Notes: a model not told the origin generated them from the sequence alone. A DNA stretch of 64,000 nucleotides from Marinobacter salarius (GCF_032922745.1 NZ_CP136693.1:2666001-2730000), one strand, 5' to 3'; positions 36,307-45,086 are shown, numbered from the stretch's first letter. Numbers and translations are program-made.

Positions 36307-36338
36307 CTCCCATCATCCGTATCGAGGACCCAAAACCC

Positions 36339-36737
36339 ATGTTCAGCCTTACCGTCAGAGACCACATGATGATCGCCCACAGCTTTAAGGGTGACATTTT
36401 CGGCCCCGCCCAGGGCCTGCATGGCGCCACCTACGTGGTTGATGTCTCCTTCGAGCGGGAAGCCCTCGACAACGACGATCTGATCGTCGATATCGGGCTG
36501 GCGTCCGAGGTGTTGTCGTCGGTGATTGCCGAGTTCAACATGAAGAACCTGGACGATATCGAGGAATTTTCCAATCGCAATACCACCACCGAGTTCATGG
36601 CGATGACGGTGTTCGACCGACTGGCCGCGGCGATCCGCCAGGGCCGGCTGGGTGAAACCGGCAAAGGCCTGTGTTCGATGAAGGTCACCCTTGGCGAATC
36701 CCATATTGCCTGGGCCAGCTACCATGGCGAACTCTGA
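36339..36737 (+). CDS. Divergent 6-pyruvoyl-tetrahydropterin synthase-like protein
   Basis: A 132-residue T-fold protein of the PTPS/QueD superfamily. Where canonical enzymes have CGxLHGHNY, this reads PAQGLHGATY: the catalytic cysteine and the second zinc-binding histidine are both alanine. The Asp-His of the LDHxxLN motif is Asn-Met (FNMKNLD). A first His (IAHSF), the LHG His and the C-terminal Glu (LGESHIAWASY) remain. The pattern looks like a separate subfamily, not a decayed gene. Start ATG 36339 has GAGGA upstream. It overlaps the next gene by 14 bases. Its reaction is unknown and probably not standard QueD chemistry. Confidence 0.82.
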   Translation: MFSLTVRDHMMIAHSFKGDIFGPAQGLHGATYVVDVSFEREALDNDDLIVDIGLASEVLSSVIAEFNMKNLDDIEEFSNRNTTTEFMAMTVFDRLAAAIRQGRLGETGKGLCSMKVTLGESHIAWASYHGEL

Positions 36738-38670
36738 ACCATTAACGTCGGTGTTGTTCGTTGTCCCGGGGGATCCTGAACAGAAAACCGGAGGCTACCG
36801 GTACGTTCAGCGTGTTGTCGCAGGGCTCAGGGATAACGGCGTGGATGCCTTTGTTTCCGGGCTCTGTGGCAGCTTCCCGGTGCCAGACCGGATGGCGGAA
36901 GCATCCATGAACAGGTTGCTTGCCGCCCTTGCGGATGATTCGGTGGTGGTACTTGATGGCCTGGCCATGGGCGGGCTTCCGGACGTGATCGCCAACCATG
37001 CATCCCGTTTGCGGGTTGTGTCGCTGGTCCACCACGCCCTGGCGGATGAAACGGGGCTGACGCAAGAGTTGCAGGATTGGCTTTTCCGGGTAGAGCGTCG
37101 GGCGCTGTCAAAGGTGGCCGGGGTAATCACGACCAGTGCCCACACCGCGCACCGACTGAAAGACTACAGCGTACCGGCCACGGCCATCCGCGTGGTTGAG
37201 CCGGGCGCCGACACCATTGCCGGTATTGGCGCTGAAACCCAGCCATCAAGAGCCCAGGGCCCCACGATTCATCTGCTCTGTGTGGCCCACCTGTCGCCGC
37301 GCAAGGCACAGCACCATCTGGTCGAAGCGTTAAGTGATCTCCGGGACTGTTCATGGCACTGCACCCTGGCAGGCTCGCTGGATCGCGACGAGCACTATGC
37401 CCACGAGCTTGGCGGTATCATTGCGAACCTGGGGCTTGAACATCGGATCAGTCTTTTGGGGGAGCTGGACGACCTTGAGCTTGCCGGCGCCTATCGTAAC
37501 GCGGATGTTTTTGTGCTGCCGTCCGTTTACGAAGGGTATGGAATGGTGATTGATGAGGCGATTGCCGCGGGGTTGCCGGTGATCACCACGGATGGGGGTG
37601 CCCTTTCCACCACAGGCCTGCGGCCTGGCGTCCGGCAGTATCAAGCCGGCGATGTCGCAGGGTTGCGGGCGTGCCTGGAAGACTGGCTTACTAACCCCGG
37701 CGCGCTTGGCGAGGCGGCTACCCAGGTACAGCAGGCGGCGCGCTCCCTGCGAAGCTGGCAGAGTACCGCCATTGACTTCCAACGGGCACTGGAAGACCTG
37801 CTGCCGCCACCGGACCCTACCACCTTCGACAGCGACTGGCTGGCACTGCGTGAGCCGGCAGACCACCTTGCTCGTAACAAGAGGCTGCTCTCGGAGGTGC
37901 TGGTTTGGGCGGAACAGGACTATTGTCACCCGGGCGTTCTGAGCGGTCATCACGCACCACCACTGCTGGTGGTGGATCTGGGTACCGGCACTGGCTCCAA
38001 CGCCCGTTACCTTGTGCCGGCCATGACGGTACCCCAGCGCTGGGTGCTACTGGACCAGGACGAACACCTGCTTGCCCTTGCCGGAGAGAGACTGCAACAC
38101 CTTGATGTCCCGCTGGAAACCCATGCCTGTCACTTGAACGCCAAGCGGCTTGCCGGGCAGATTCCGGATGGCACCCGGTTGATCACAGCTTCGGCCCTGA
38201 TAGACCTGATGTCGGAAGACTGGCTAGAGGCATTGGCGGTAGCCGCCACCAGACACAATGCCGGCGTGTTTATCGTTCTGAGTTACGCGGGGAATGTCGA
38301 GCTGTCGCCGGCAGACCAGGACGACGACTGGATACGCGAGACCGTCAACGAGCACCAGCACAACGATAAGGGGACTGGTGCCGCGCTGGGGCCATCGGCG
38401 ACGAATTACCTCAAGCAACAGCTCGAATTGCGGGACTATCAGGTGTCTGTTGCTCCAAGCCCGTGGCGCCTGACGCCTGCTCAAAGTGCACTTCAGCGCG
38501 CCTTGCTTGAGGGCTGGCGTGACGCGGTGATGCAACAGTCGCCGAGCGAACGTCAGCGGGCCGAGCGCTGGTTTGGCCTGCGTCTGAAGCAGGCTGATGA
38601 GCAGAGCCTGTCAATCCGCGTGGAACATGAAGACTTGTTTGCCCGGCCAGCCAGAGACGGCGTTGCCTGA
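36724..38670 (+). CDS. Fusion of family 4 glycosyltransferase and SAM methyltransferase
   Basis: A 648-residue two-domain protein. Residues about 8-370 form a GT-B glycosyltransferase with the nucleotide-sugar EX7E motif in YEGYGMVIDEAIAAGLP (about 269-277). Residues about 390-648 hold a class I methyltransferase with motif I VVDLGTGTGSNARYL at about residue 416. The start ATG 36724 is inside the end of the PTPS-like gene, so translation is coupled. The fusion implies that one product is glycosylated and methylated in the same pathway. Acceptor and sugar are unknown. Confidence 0.85.
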   Translation: MANSEPLTSVLFVVPGDPEQKTGGYRYVQRVVAGLRDNGVDAFVSGLCGSFPVPDRMAEASMNRLLAALADDSVVVLDGLAMGGLPDVIANHASRLRVVSLVHHALADETGLTQELQDWLFRVERRALSKVAGVITTSAHTAHRLKDYSVPATAIRVVEPGADTIAGIGAETQPSRAQGPTIHLLCVAHLSPRKAQHHLVEALSDLRDCSWHCTLAGSLDRDEHYAHELGGIIANLGLEHRISLLGELDDLELAGAYRNADVFVLPSVYEGYGMVIDEAIAAGLPVITTDGGALSTTGLRPGVRQYQAGDVAGLRACLEDWLTNPGALGEAATQVQQAARSLRSWQSTAIDFQRALEDLLPPPDPTTFDSDWLALREPADHLARNKRLLSEVLVWAEQDYCHPGVLSGHHAPPLLVVDLGTGTGSNARYLVPAMTVPQRWVLLDQDEHLLALAGERLQHLDVPLETHACHLNAKRLAGQIPDGTRLITASALIDLMSEDWLEALAVAATRHNAGVFIVLSYAGNVELSPADQDDDWIRETVNEHQHNDKGTGAALGPSATNYLKQQLELRDYQVSVAPSPWRLTPAQSALQRALLEGWRDAVMQQSPSERQRAERWFGLRLKQADEQSLSIRVEHEDLFARPARDGVA

Positions 38671-38671
38671 C

Positions 38672-39601
38672 GTGCGACGCCTGCTCCGAACCCGTTACCT
38701 GCGCTGGGGTTTCACCCTGCTGTTGCTATTGGCGACTGGCTACTTCCTGGATCTGGGCGTGCTCTGGCGGGAACTGGCGCAGTTCTCATTACTGTCGTTA
38801 TTGGCAGCCATGGTGGTATCCGTTGCGCAGGTGGTGCTTTCAGCCTGGCGCTGGCGTTACACCGCCCGGCGACTTGGGTTGGTCTTGCCCATGGCTGTTG
38901 CGGTGCGGGAGTACTACCTTGCCACTTTTCTCAATCAGGTGCTTCCTGGCGGGGTGATGGGCGATGTTAATAGGGCCTGGCGTCACAGTCTCGACTCCGG
39001 TGCCCGTCTTGCGTCTGCTCATGCTGTCATGATCGAACGATTGTCTGGCCAGCTGGTAATGGTGGCGGTGGCGCTAAGCCTGGGGGGTTGGCTTGCAGGG
39101 TCCCGATACGGGATGCTTGAGGCTTTTACCGGCTACGGCGAACGGGCGCTGTTGTTGCTGGCCGTCCTGGTTGCGACAGTGGTATTGATTGCCAGGCTTT
39201 GGCAGCGCGGGAAGAGCTACGTCCATGCGCTTCGGCGTGACTTGCACAAGGCTCTGTTGAGGTGGCCGGCTCTGGGTGTCCAGTTGGTATCCTCCGCCGG
39301 TGTGGTGGCCAGTTACCTGGCTGTATTTTCGTTGTTGGCTCTGGGAGCGGGTTATTGGGCTGACCCGTACATGGCCCTGGTGCTGGTGTCTCTTTGCAGT
39401 CTTCTGCTGCTGGTCATGGCTATTCCGGTTACCGTCGCTGGCTGGGGAATGCGCGAGGGCGCTGCGGCATTGCTCTGGCCTATGGCTGGAATGCCGGCCG
39501 AGCAGGGCGTTGCACTCAGTGTCGGCTACGGGTTGGCGGTCCTGTTGTCCAGCCTTCCGGGCGTGCTGTTCGTATTCACTCGCCGACACTCGAGTGGCTG
39601 A
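38672..39601 (+). CDS. UPF0104 / lysylphosphatidylglycerol synthetase-type flippase-like membrane protein
   Basis: About 309 residues with about eight membrane segments in the AglD/MprF-transmembrane (PF03706) pattern: TLLLLLATGYFLDLG at the start and a conserved FLNQVLPGGVMGDVNRAW. Relatives act as lipid flippases or membrane-linked glycosyl carriers. Start is uncertain: GTG 38672 lies just after the upstream stop; ATG 38597 or 38627 would overlap the upstream gene by 74 or 44 bases. Its tail overlaps the RibD-like gene on the other strand by 26 bases. It suggests the cluster product is moved across, or anchored in, the membrane. Confidence 0.8.
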   Translation: MRRLLRTRYLRWGFTLLLLLATGYFLDLGVLWRELAQFSLLSLLAAMVVSVAQVVLSAWRWRYTARRLGLVLPMAVAVREYYLATFLNQVLPGGVMGDVNRAWRHSLDSGARLASAHAVMIERLSGQLVMVAVALSLGGWLAGSRYGMLEAFTGYGERALLLLAVLVATVVLIARLWQRGKSYVHALRRDLHKALLRWPALGVQLVSSAGVVASYLAVFSLLALGAGYWADPYMALVLVSLCSLLLLVMAIPVTVAGWGMREGAAALLWPMAGMPAEQGVALSVGYGLAVLLSSLPGVLFVFTRRHSSG

Positions 39602-40448
39602 AATTCAGATCAAACAGCATGTCACTGCCCAGATCCACCATCTGGGCCTTCGGGCGCAGGGCGCTGTCGAGTGTCTTGATTTCCGGCAGTGAAAACGCCG
39701 GGCGCCCACTGCCGATGATCATGGGGGCGACCATGACATGCAGCCGGTCGAGCAGGTCCGCATTCAGGAATTCAGACACGGTAAGCCCACCGCCCTCCAC
39801 AAAAATCTTGCGAAGACCAAAGTCCGCGAGAACCGCGAGTATATGGGCCGGGTCCGTGGTGTCATTCTGCCCGAGGCAGGGCACATCTGTTACGCCGTGG
39901 CGGGGTGCCAGCTTATCGCCAGCGTGGTAGTCCCCGGCGACGAGGCGAAGTGTTGGGGATGCTTCATCGCTGAACAAGTGGTGGCTGTCCGGTACCCGAT
40001 GGTTGCGATCAATCACCACCCGAACCGGATTAATGCCGGACGTCTTGCGAACCGTCAGCCTGGGATTGTCGGTGGATGCAGTTCCGGCGCCGACAATGAC
40101 CGCTTCCGACACTGCCCGCAAGCGGTGCAGGTGGGTAATGCCATCTTCGCCATTGATGAACTTGGAGGCGCCGGTCACCGTGGCGATACGTCCGTCCAGG
40201 CTCTGCCCCATCTGGCCGACAACCCGCGAGCGTGAGCCTTGAGCAACCGGGCAGCACAGCGGCAGGAAAACCGACAGAAGGTCCCGTGCGCCGAGCTCTG
40301 CTGGCAGTCGAAGTGCCCATTCGCCGTTCTGGCCAATATCCAGTGCTGGCTTATCACTGCCTGGCAATGAAAGCGTCACATTGCTGCGGTTCACTGCGTC
40401 CAGTACCAGCTCCCATGCGGTGTTCTTATCCAGTGCTTTTGCCGCCAT
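39576..40448 (-). CDS. RibD C-terminal-type (DHFR-fold) reductase
   Basis: A 290-residue protein with the riboflavin-pathway reductase domain (about 75-285): GQMGQSLDGRIA (Ser83, Asp85), the NADPH-region VGAGTASTDNPRLTVR, and VEGGGLTVSEFL. There is no N-terminal cytidine-deaminase domain as in RibD; the first 70 residues are unlike it. Stand-alone RibD_C proteins reduce pyrimidine or pterin precursors, for example in riboflavin, methanopterin and tetrahydropterin chemistry. It is convergent with the plus-strand cluster, so functional linkage is inferred from proximity and chemistry. Divergent from the small HTH gene. Confidence 0.85.
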   Translation of the reverse strand: MAAKALDKNTAWELVLDAVNRSNVTLSLPGSDKPALDIGQNGEWALRLPAELGARDLLSVFLPLCCPVAQGSRSRVVGQMGQSLDGRIATVTGASKFINGEDGITHLHRLRAVSEAVIVGAGTASTDNPRLTVRKTSGINPVRVVIDRNHRVPDSHHLFSDEASPTLRLVAGDYHAGDKLAPRHGVTDVPCLGQNDTTDPAHILAVLADFGLRKIFVEGGGLTVSEFLNADLLDRLHVMVAPMIIGSGRPAFSLPEIKTLDSALRPKAQMVDLGSDMLFDLNFSHSSVGE

Positions 40449-40505
40449 ACCGAGTTATTTCCGTTGCTAATGGATTCATTATAGGTAGATTGTGTGTAAA
40501 GCTAT

Positions 40506-40518
40506 ATGTACGTTACAT
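40506..40518. promoter_or_regulatory. Short palindrome between the reductase and HTH genes
   Basis: ATGTA-CGT-TACAT is a perfect 5-bp inverted repeat with a 3-base centre in the 134-base divergent gap. It could be the operator of a regulator, perhaps the HTH gene itself. Short enough to be chance. Confidence 0.3.
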
Positions 40519-40582
40519 TTCCGGTTTGATTCACCGAAAATGTTATCCGACCACAAGATTAACCTCGGCAGAGAACACTCCT

Positions 40583-40999
40583 ATGCGGTACCTGCAAACC
40601 TTTAACCGCCGCCTGCGTCAGATTCGGGAAACCGGGCAGTTGTCGTGCGGGGACGTGGCAGAAATGTGCGGAGTGGACGAGGCACGGGTGGTGAGTTGGG
40701 AAGCGACTGATGCGAGGCATCGGGCATGGCCGGGTGTCACCGAGTTACTGGATTTTTGCTTGAAGACGGAAACCCCACTGGAAGACCTGCTGGACCTGGA
40801 CGATGTCGGGGACACGGGCCAGTTAGAGCTGCCGGGCCTGGCGTTCAGCCAGGGTGATGATCTGTCAACGGCCTTGAAAGAACTCGAGCAGGAAATCAGC
40901 CGGATTCAACTATCAGAAGAAGAAATGGAACTGCTGCGCCGGTTTCGGAAAACCTCTGGCGAAAACCGGCGCATGATCCTGCAGATTCTCGGCAAATAG
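40583..40999 (+). CDS. Small protein with XRE-like helix-turn-helix
   Basis: A 138-residue protein. Residues about 5-62 look like a degenerate XRE/Cro helix-turn-helix (LSCGDVAEMCGVDEARVVSWE), followed by an acidic middle and a C-terminal helix ELEQEISRIQLSEEEMELLRRFRKTS. It may regulate transcription or bind a partner. ATG 40583 begins the family-like part; the frame from 40232 overlaps the reductase on the other strand. It is convergent with galU, four bases apart. Function unknown. Confidence 0.7.
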   Translation: MRYLQTFNRRLRQIRETGQLSCGDVAEMCGVDEARVVSWEATDARHRAWPGVTELLDFCLKTETPLEDLLDLDDVGDTGQLELPGLAFSQGDDLSTALKELEQEISRIQLSEEEMELLRRFRKTSGENRRMILQILGK

Positions 41000-41003
41000 A
41001 CGC

Positions 41004-41840
41004 TTACTTACCTTTCTTGTAGATGTTTTCGTAAACGTAGTTGGTCGCTTCCACAAACCCGTCAATGCTGCCGCAGTCAAACCGGCGCCCCTTGAATTTG
41101 TAGGCCAGAACACATCCGTTCTTCGCCTGTTCCAGTAGCGCATCCGTAATCTGAACCTCACCATTCTTGCCCGGGGGCGTGCGCTCGATGATGTCGAAGA
41201 TGTCCGGCGTGAGGATGTAACGCCCAATGATCGCCAGGTTGCTGGGGGCATTTTCCGGGGCGGGTTTCTCGACCATGTCAGTGATGCGATAGAGGCCGTC
41301 TTTCATGGACTCGCCTGCAATCACGCCGTATTTGTGGGTCTCATCTTCCGGTACTTCTTCAATGGCCACGATGGAGCAGCGGAACTGGTTGTAAAGCTTG
41401 ACCATCTGGGCGAGTACACCTTCTTCGGCACCATCGGCCACGCAGAAGTCATCAGCGAGTACGACCGCGAATGGGCTGTCGCCGACAAGGTTGCGACCAG
41501 TAAGGATGGCGTGACCGAGACCTTTCATTTCGCTCTGGCGGGTGAAAGCGAACGAGTTGTTGTCGATCAGTTCCCGGATCGAGGTTAACAGGTCTTCCTT
41601 GCCCGAACCGGCAATCTGGTGCTCGAGCTCATAGCTGATGTCGAAGTGATCCTCGATGGCCCTTTTACCTCGACCGGTGACGAAACCGAATTCGTGAACG
41701 CCCGCTTCAGAGGCTTCCTCAACGCCATATTGAACAAGGGGTTTGTTCACAATGGGCAGGATCTCCTTGGGCATGGCCTTGGTGGCCGGCAGGAAGCGGG
41801 TGCCATACCCGGCAACGGGAAAGAGACACTTTTTGATCAT
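41004..41840 (-). CDS. galU: UTP-glucose-1-phosphate uridylyltransferase
   Basis: Makes UDP-glucose, the precursor for GalE, Ugd and OpgH encoded in this window. The 278 residues show the nucleotidyltransferase start FPVAGYGTRFLPATKAMPKE, VLADDF and the KPAPENAPSN loop, the bacterial GalU pattern. AAGGA lies upstream of the ATG. It is divergent from the OPG-associated cluster over a 365-base gap. Confidence 0.96.
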   Translation of the reverse strand: MIKKCLFPVAGYGTRFLPATKAMPKEILPIVNKPLVQYGVEEASEAGVHEFGFVTGRGKRAIEDHFDISYELEHQIAGSGKEDLLTSIRELIDNNSFAFTRQSEMKGLGHAILTGRNLVGDSPFAVVLADDFCVADGAEEGVLAQMVKLYNQFRCSIVAIEEVPEDETHKYGVIAGESMKDGLYRITDMVEKPAPENAPSNLAIIGRYILTPDIFDIIERTPPGKNGEVQITDALLEQAKNGCVLAYKFKGRRFDCGSIDGFVEATNYVYENIYKKGK

Positions 41841-42205
41841 AACGTTCGTCCTTATTTCGTTTCGGTCACGGCCTGTTTGAAGTCAGTCGTCCGTGTAGGC
41901 TGACTCACGAATTGTGCCAAGTGTAACCAAGTTGGTGTTCCAAATGGAGGTCTCGGTAGCGAAATGTAGAATTTGGTAATAACTGGCACCAGTTATCAAT
42001 ACCTGTCGCTTGTTGAAATCTATAGAAAAAACTTTCAGAGATGTTCGTAATCATCTGTTTTAGATGAAGATTAACTTTGTAAATTTTAGCAACTGGCGAT
42101 GGATTTAAGGGCTTTAATGCAATACATTCCGCAGTGACGATTTTTTAAGAATAACCGGCACCCATCTCGACAGGCGGCCGGCGCTCACTGGCAGGATCAG
42201 AAACA
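41841..42205. other. 365-base divergent intergenic region upstream of the OPG cluster
   Basis: AT-rich sequence separating galU from the barrel gene. No open frame of note. It contains an 18-base palindrome at 41979-41996 and must hold promoters for both directions. I see no convincing -35/-10 pair and no riboswitch-like conserved fold. Confidence 0.6.
41979..41996. promoter_or_regulatory. Candidate operator palindrome
   Basis: ATAACTGG-CA-CCAGTTAT: a perfect 8-bp inverted repeat with a two-base centre in the galU/OPG divergent region. Symmetry and position suggest a dimeric regulator site; nothing identifies the regulator. Confidence 0.4.
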
Positions 42206-43381
42206 TTGAGACATCCCCTGTTGTTCGCACTTATTTGGTGCGTTCTCAGCCAACCTTTGTACGCGGAATCATCGGGTTCCTGGTTGCGTAATGGCTGGAA
42301 ACCCTACGCCGATAACTTTGAGGGCACCGCGAATGCGTTCCGCGATGAGCGTGAACACTGGCTAAAATCCCGATTGAAGTTTTCCGGCAAAACCTCCCTG
42401 AACAGCGACGGAATGGATGGCGACATTGGCGTGTCTGCCGACAGCCTTGTCGGCAGCAGCGATGCTATCGGGTTTCACTATCGCGATGCCCGGTCCCACA
42501 AAAACCGCTCAGACGCCAACGCCACGTCGTTTCGGTACCGCTTTCCCGCCGGAGCCAACCAAGTCACCGTGGAAACCGGAAGTTCATATTACAGCCGTGC
42601 CATTACCAGTGGTGACAGGCGCTACAACGCCAGTGGCGAATCCAGTGTTGTAGGCGTCGGGGCCAGTCGTCCGCTGTTTTCAAGATTTGGTCTGGCGTTT
42701 GATGGTATTGCCCGCCATACCGGGCGGGACAGCCGCGCTCTGGAGAAGGGTAGCCTGGTATCAGAGAGCCGTTACGAACTGTCCTCAGTTGGCGTCAAGG
42801 CAAAGGGCGGTCATGAGCTTTGGGGTGGCTTGCAGGCCAGCACTGGTCTTCTGGCGGTGAGCGGTCGCGAGTACAGTGCAACCGATTACCGGTTGAAGGA
42901 AGATGTCGGGCGCGAAGACGCGTTCTACAAAGTGGCCATGTCCGCTTCGCTGGAACAGGAGCTCTATCGCTGGCGGTGGCGGATTCACGGCCGTTACCAG
43001 TTCGCTGATGAAGATCTTCCGGTGTCGGAGTATCTGACCGTGGCCGGTCCCTCCATGATGGCCGGTTTTAACGGCCAATCCGTGTCGGTTGTTCAGGGTG
43101 GCTGGTTGCGCCTGGATACTGCCAGCCCCTCGTGGCAGGTGCCATTTATGGATGGTGTACTTTCCAGCGTGAATTTTGCGGTGTTGCACGGCTGGGTTCC
43201 ATACTCCGAAACCCAGTCCGACCGCCACGGCCGGGCCAGTGCTGGCCAGGTTTCACTGAAGTTCGAGGGCCGTGCGTTCACGGCCAATGTCAGCGTCGGC
43301 CGTATGATTCGTGCCTCCACGACGGCCATGACGATGCCCGAACGCCCGGACGTTCGGTTCTCTCTCACCATGGGTATCTGA
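42206..43381 (+). CDS. POTRA-less TpsB/FhaC-like outer-membrane barrel
   Basis: A 391-residue exported protein with signal peptide (about 1-20, cleaved after LYA) and many amphipathic strands. Near the end, LPVSEYLTVAGPSMMAGFNGQSVSVVQGGWLRLD has the shape of the TpsB (ShlB/FhaC) C-terminal barrel motifs, where VRGF is usual and MAGF occurs here. There are no POTRA domains and no secreted TpsA partner nearby. The start is TTG 42206, with AGGA ten bases before it. It lies 136 bases upstream of opgG on the same strand. A role in glucan or polysaccharide export is only an inference. Confidence 0.6.
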   Translation: MRHPLLFALIWCVLSQPLYAESSGSWLRNGWKPYADNFEGTANAFRDEREHWLKSRLKFSGKTSLNSDGMDGDIGVSADSLVGSSDAIGFHYRDARSHKNRSDANATSFRYRFPAGANQVTVETGSSYYSRAITSGDRRYNASGESSVVGVGASRPLFSRFGLAFDGIARHTGRDSRALEKGSLVSESRYELSSVGVKAKGGHELWGGLQASTGLLAVSGREYSATDYRLKEDVGREDAFYKVAMSASLEQELYRWRWRIHGRYQFADEDLPVSEYLTVAGPSMMAGFNGQSVSVVQGGWLRLDTASPSWQVPFMDGVLSSVNFAVLHGWVPYSETQSDRHGRASAGQVSLKFEGRAFTANVSVGRMIRASTTAMTMPERPDVRFSLTMGI

Positions 43382-43517
43382 TTTCTTTCCTAACTCCTCT
43401 CTGATGCCTCTCTGGCTCCCTGTGGCCAGCCTGCCTTACGAAGATGTCACTTGAGACGGCGCCCGTCGCAGGTGCTACATTAAAAAGTCGATGGACATTT
43501 TTCGAGGTGGGACCTAC

Positions 43518-45071
43518 ATGCATTCAGGGAAACGATGGCTGATCGGCCTGGTATTGCCGGGGCTGCTCTACGCCCATGTGGCGGGGGCTCTTGAGTTCAG
43601 GGAGATAGTGGACAAGGCCAAAGCAAGGGCTGAAGGTGAGTATCAGCCGCCACCTCCGGTGCCTGGGTTTCTCAGGAACCTGAGCTACCGAGACTACCAA
43701 TCCATCCGCTTCAATCCGCAGGCCAGCCTTTGGCGCGAGGGACGCTCCCGATTCCAGGTGATGATGGTGCCGCCGGGGAGTTATTACACCCACACGGTCA
43801 AGCTGAATGAGGTGGATGCCGACGGCGTCACACCCATCCCGTTTGATAAATCCGGCTTCAGCTTCCCGGACCCGGAACTCGCCAAAAGGGTTCCCGCAGA
43901 CCTGGGATATTCAGGTTTTAAGCTCACGTACCCGATGGGCAGTGGTGAGGAACAGAACCAGTTTCTGGTCTTTGCCGGCGCCAGCTATTTCCGGGGCGTG
44001 GGTGCCGATAACCACTTTGGCCTGTCGGCGCGTGGTATAGCAATTGACACCGGGCTGCCTTCTGGGGAGGAAGTGCCATCGTTTGTTGAATTCTGGCTTG
44101 AGCGGCCAGGAGGCGGCAGTGAACGTATGCGGGTTTACGGTCTATTGGATGGCCCAAGCGTCGCCGGCGCCTACCGTTTCGATATTCAGCCCGGCCCGAC
44201 CACACGTATTGATGTCACTGCTGAGTTGTTCTACCGCAACCCGGTGGATCAACCGGGCCTGGCGCCGCTGACGTCGATGTTCTACTACGGCGAGAATACC
44301 GCCAGGCCCCGGGGTGAATGGCGGCCCCAGGTACACGATTCAAGCGGGCTGCTGATTCATGACCAGGGTGCCGGCGAATGGTTGTGGCGACCTCTGAAAA
44401 ATCCATCTCGCCTCCGGCTCAGTTACCTTCAGGTTGATCGCCTGGCTGGCTTCGGGTTGATGCAGCGGGACACCCAGTTTGACCAGTTTGAGGACGCCGA
44501 GGCTCGATATGACAAACGGCCCAGTGCGTGGGTTGCGCCAAGGCAGGGATGGTCGAACGGCGAGGTCGTGCTGGTTGAAATTCCCACCAACGCGGAAACC
44601 AACGACAACATCGTTGCCTTCTGGAAACCGAAGGAGCCAGTAAAGCAGGGTGACCACCGGGCGCTAGCCTACAGCCTTCGTTTTGGCGACGAGGACGTAT
44701 CCGGGCAGAGCACCGGGCGCGCACTGCAAACGTTTGTCGGAGATGGCAACCGCCCTGGAGGTGGCACGGAAGAGGGGGCCTACCGAATCATTGTTGATTT
44801 TGCAGGAGGGCCATTGGACGATCTTAAGCCCAATGCTGCCATCGTCAGTAAGGTCAGTGAAGGGAGCGGAAACAGCGACGCCGTTGAGATCATAGAGCAT
44901 TTTGTTGAATTCGTTGAGGCGGATGGCTCCTGGCGCCTGTCGATGCTGGTTCGCCCCGTCGGTGACAAGGCCCCGGTCCTCCGCGGGCAACTCCTGCTTG
45001 ATAATGAGCCACTGACCGAGACCTGGACCTATTCTATAAACCCGGATTCCGGGCTTGCACAGAAGCAATAG
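43518..45071 (+). CDS. opgG: Periplasmic glucan biosynthesis protein OpgG
   Basis: Needed for backbone formation or branching of osmoregulated periplasmic glucan. It has 517 residues: signal peptide (about 1-25), the N-terminal MdoG carbohydrate-binding domain (SYRDYQSIRFNPQASLW, GASYFRGVG, LSARGIAIDT) and a C-terminal Ig-like domain. Start ATG 43518 follows AGGTGGGA; ATG 43491, nine codons earlier, is possible. It is a paralog of opgD in the same cluster (shared blocks APLTSM, GEWLWRPL, NDNIVAFW). Product reaches the periplasm by Sec. Confidence 0.94.
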   Translation: MHSGKRWLIGLVLPGLLYAHVAGALEFREIVDKAKARAEGEYQPPPPVPGFLRNLSYRDYQSIRFNPQASLWREGRSRFQVMMVPPGSYYTHTVKLNEVDADGVTPIPFDKSGFSFPDPELAKRVPADLGYSGFKLTYPMGSGEEQNQFLVFAGASYFRGVGADNHFGLSARGIAIDTGLPSGEEVPSFVEFWLERPGGGSERMRVYGLLDGPSVAGAYRFDIQPGPTTRIDVTAELFYRNPVDQPGLAPLTSMFYYGENTARPRGEWRPQVHDSSGLLIHDQGAGEWLWRPLKNPSRLRLSYLQVDRLAGFGLMQRDTQFDQFEDAEARYDKRPSAWVAPRQGWSNGEVVLVEIPTNAETNDNIVAFWKPKEPVKQGDHRALAYSLRFGDEDVSGQSTGRALQTFVGDGNRPGGGTEEGAYRIIVDFAGGPLDDLKPNAAIVSKVSEGSGNSDAVEIIEHFVEFVEADGSWRLSMLVRPVGDKAPVLRGQLLLDNEPLTETWTYSINPDSGLAQKQ

Positions 45072-45086
45072 AGCGGAGATTTGTTC

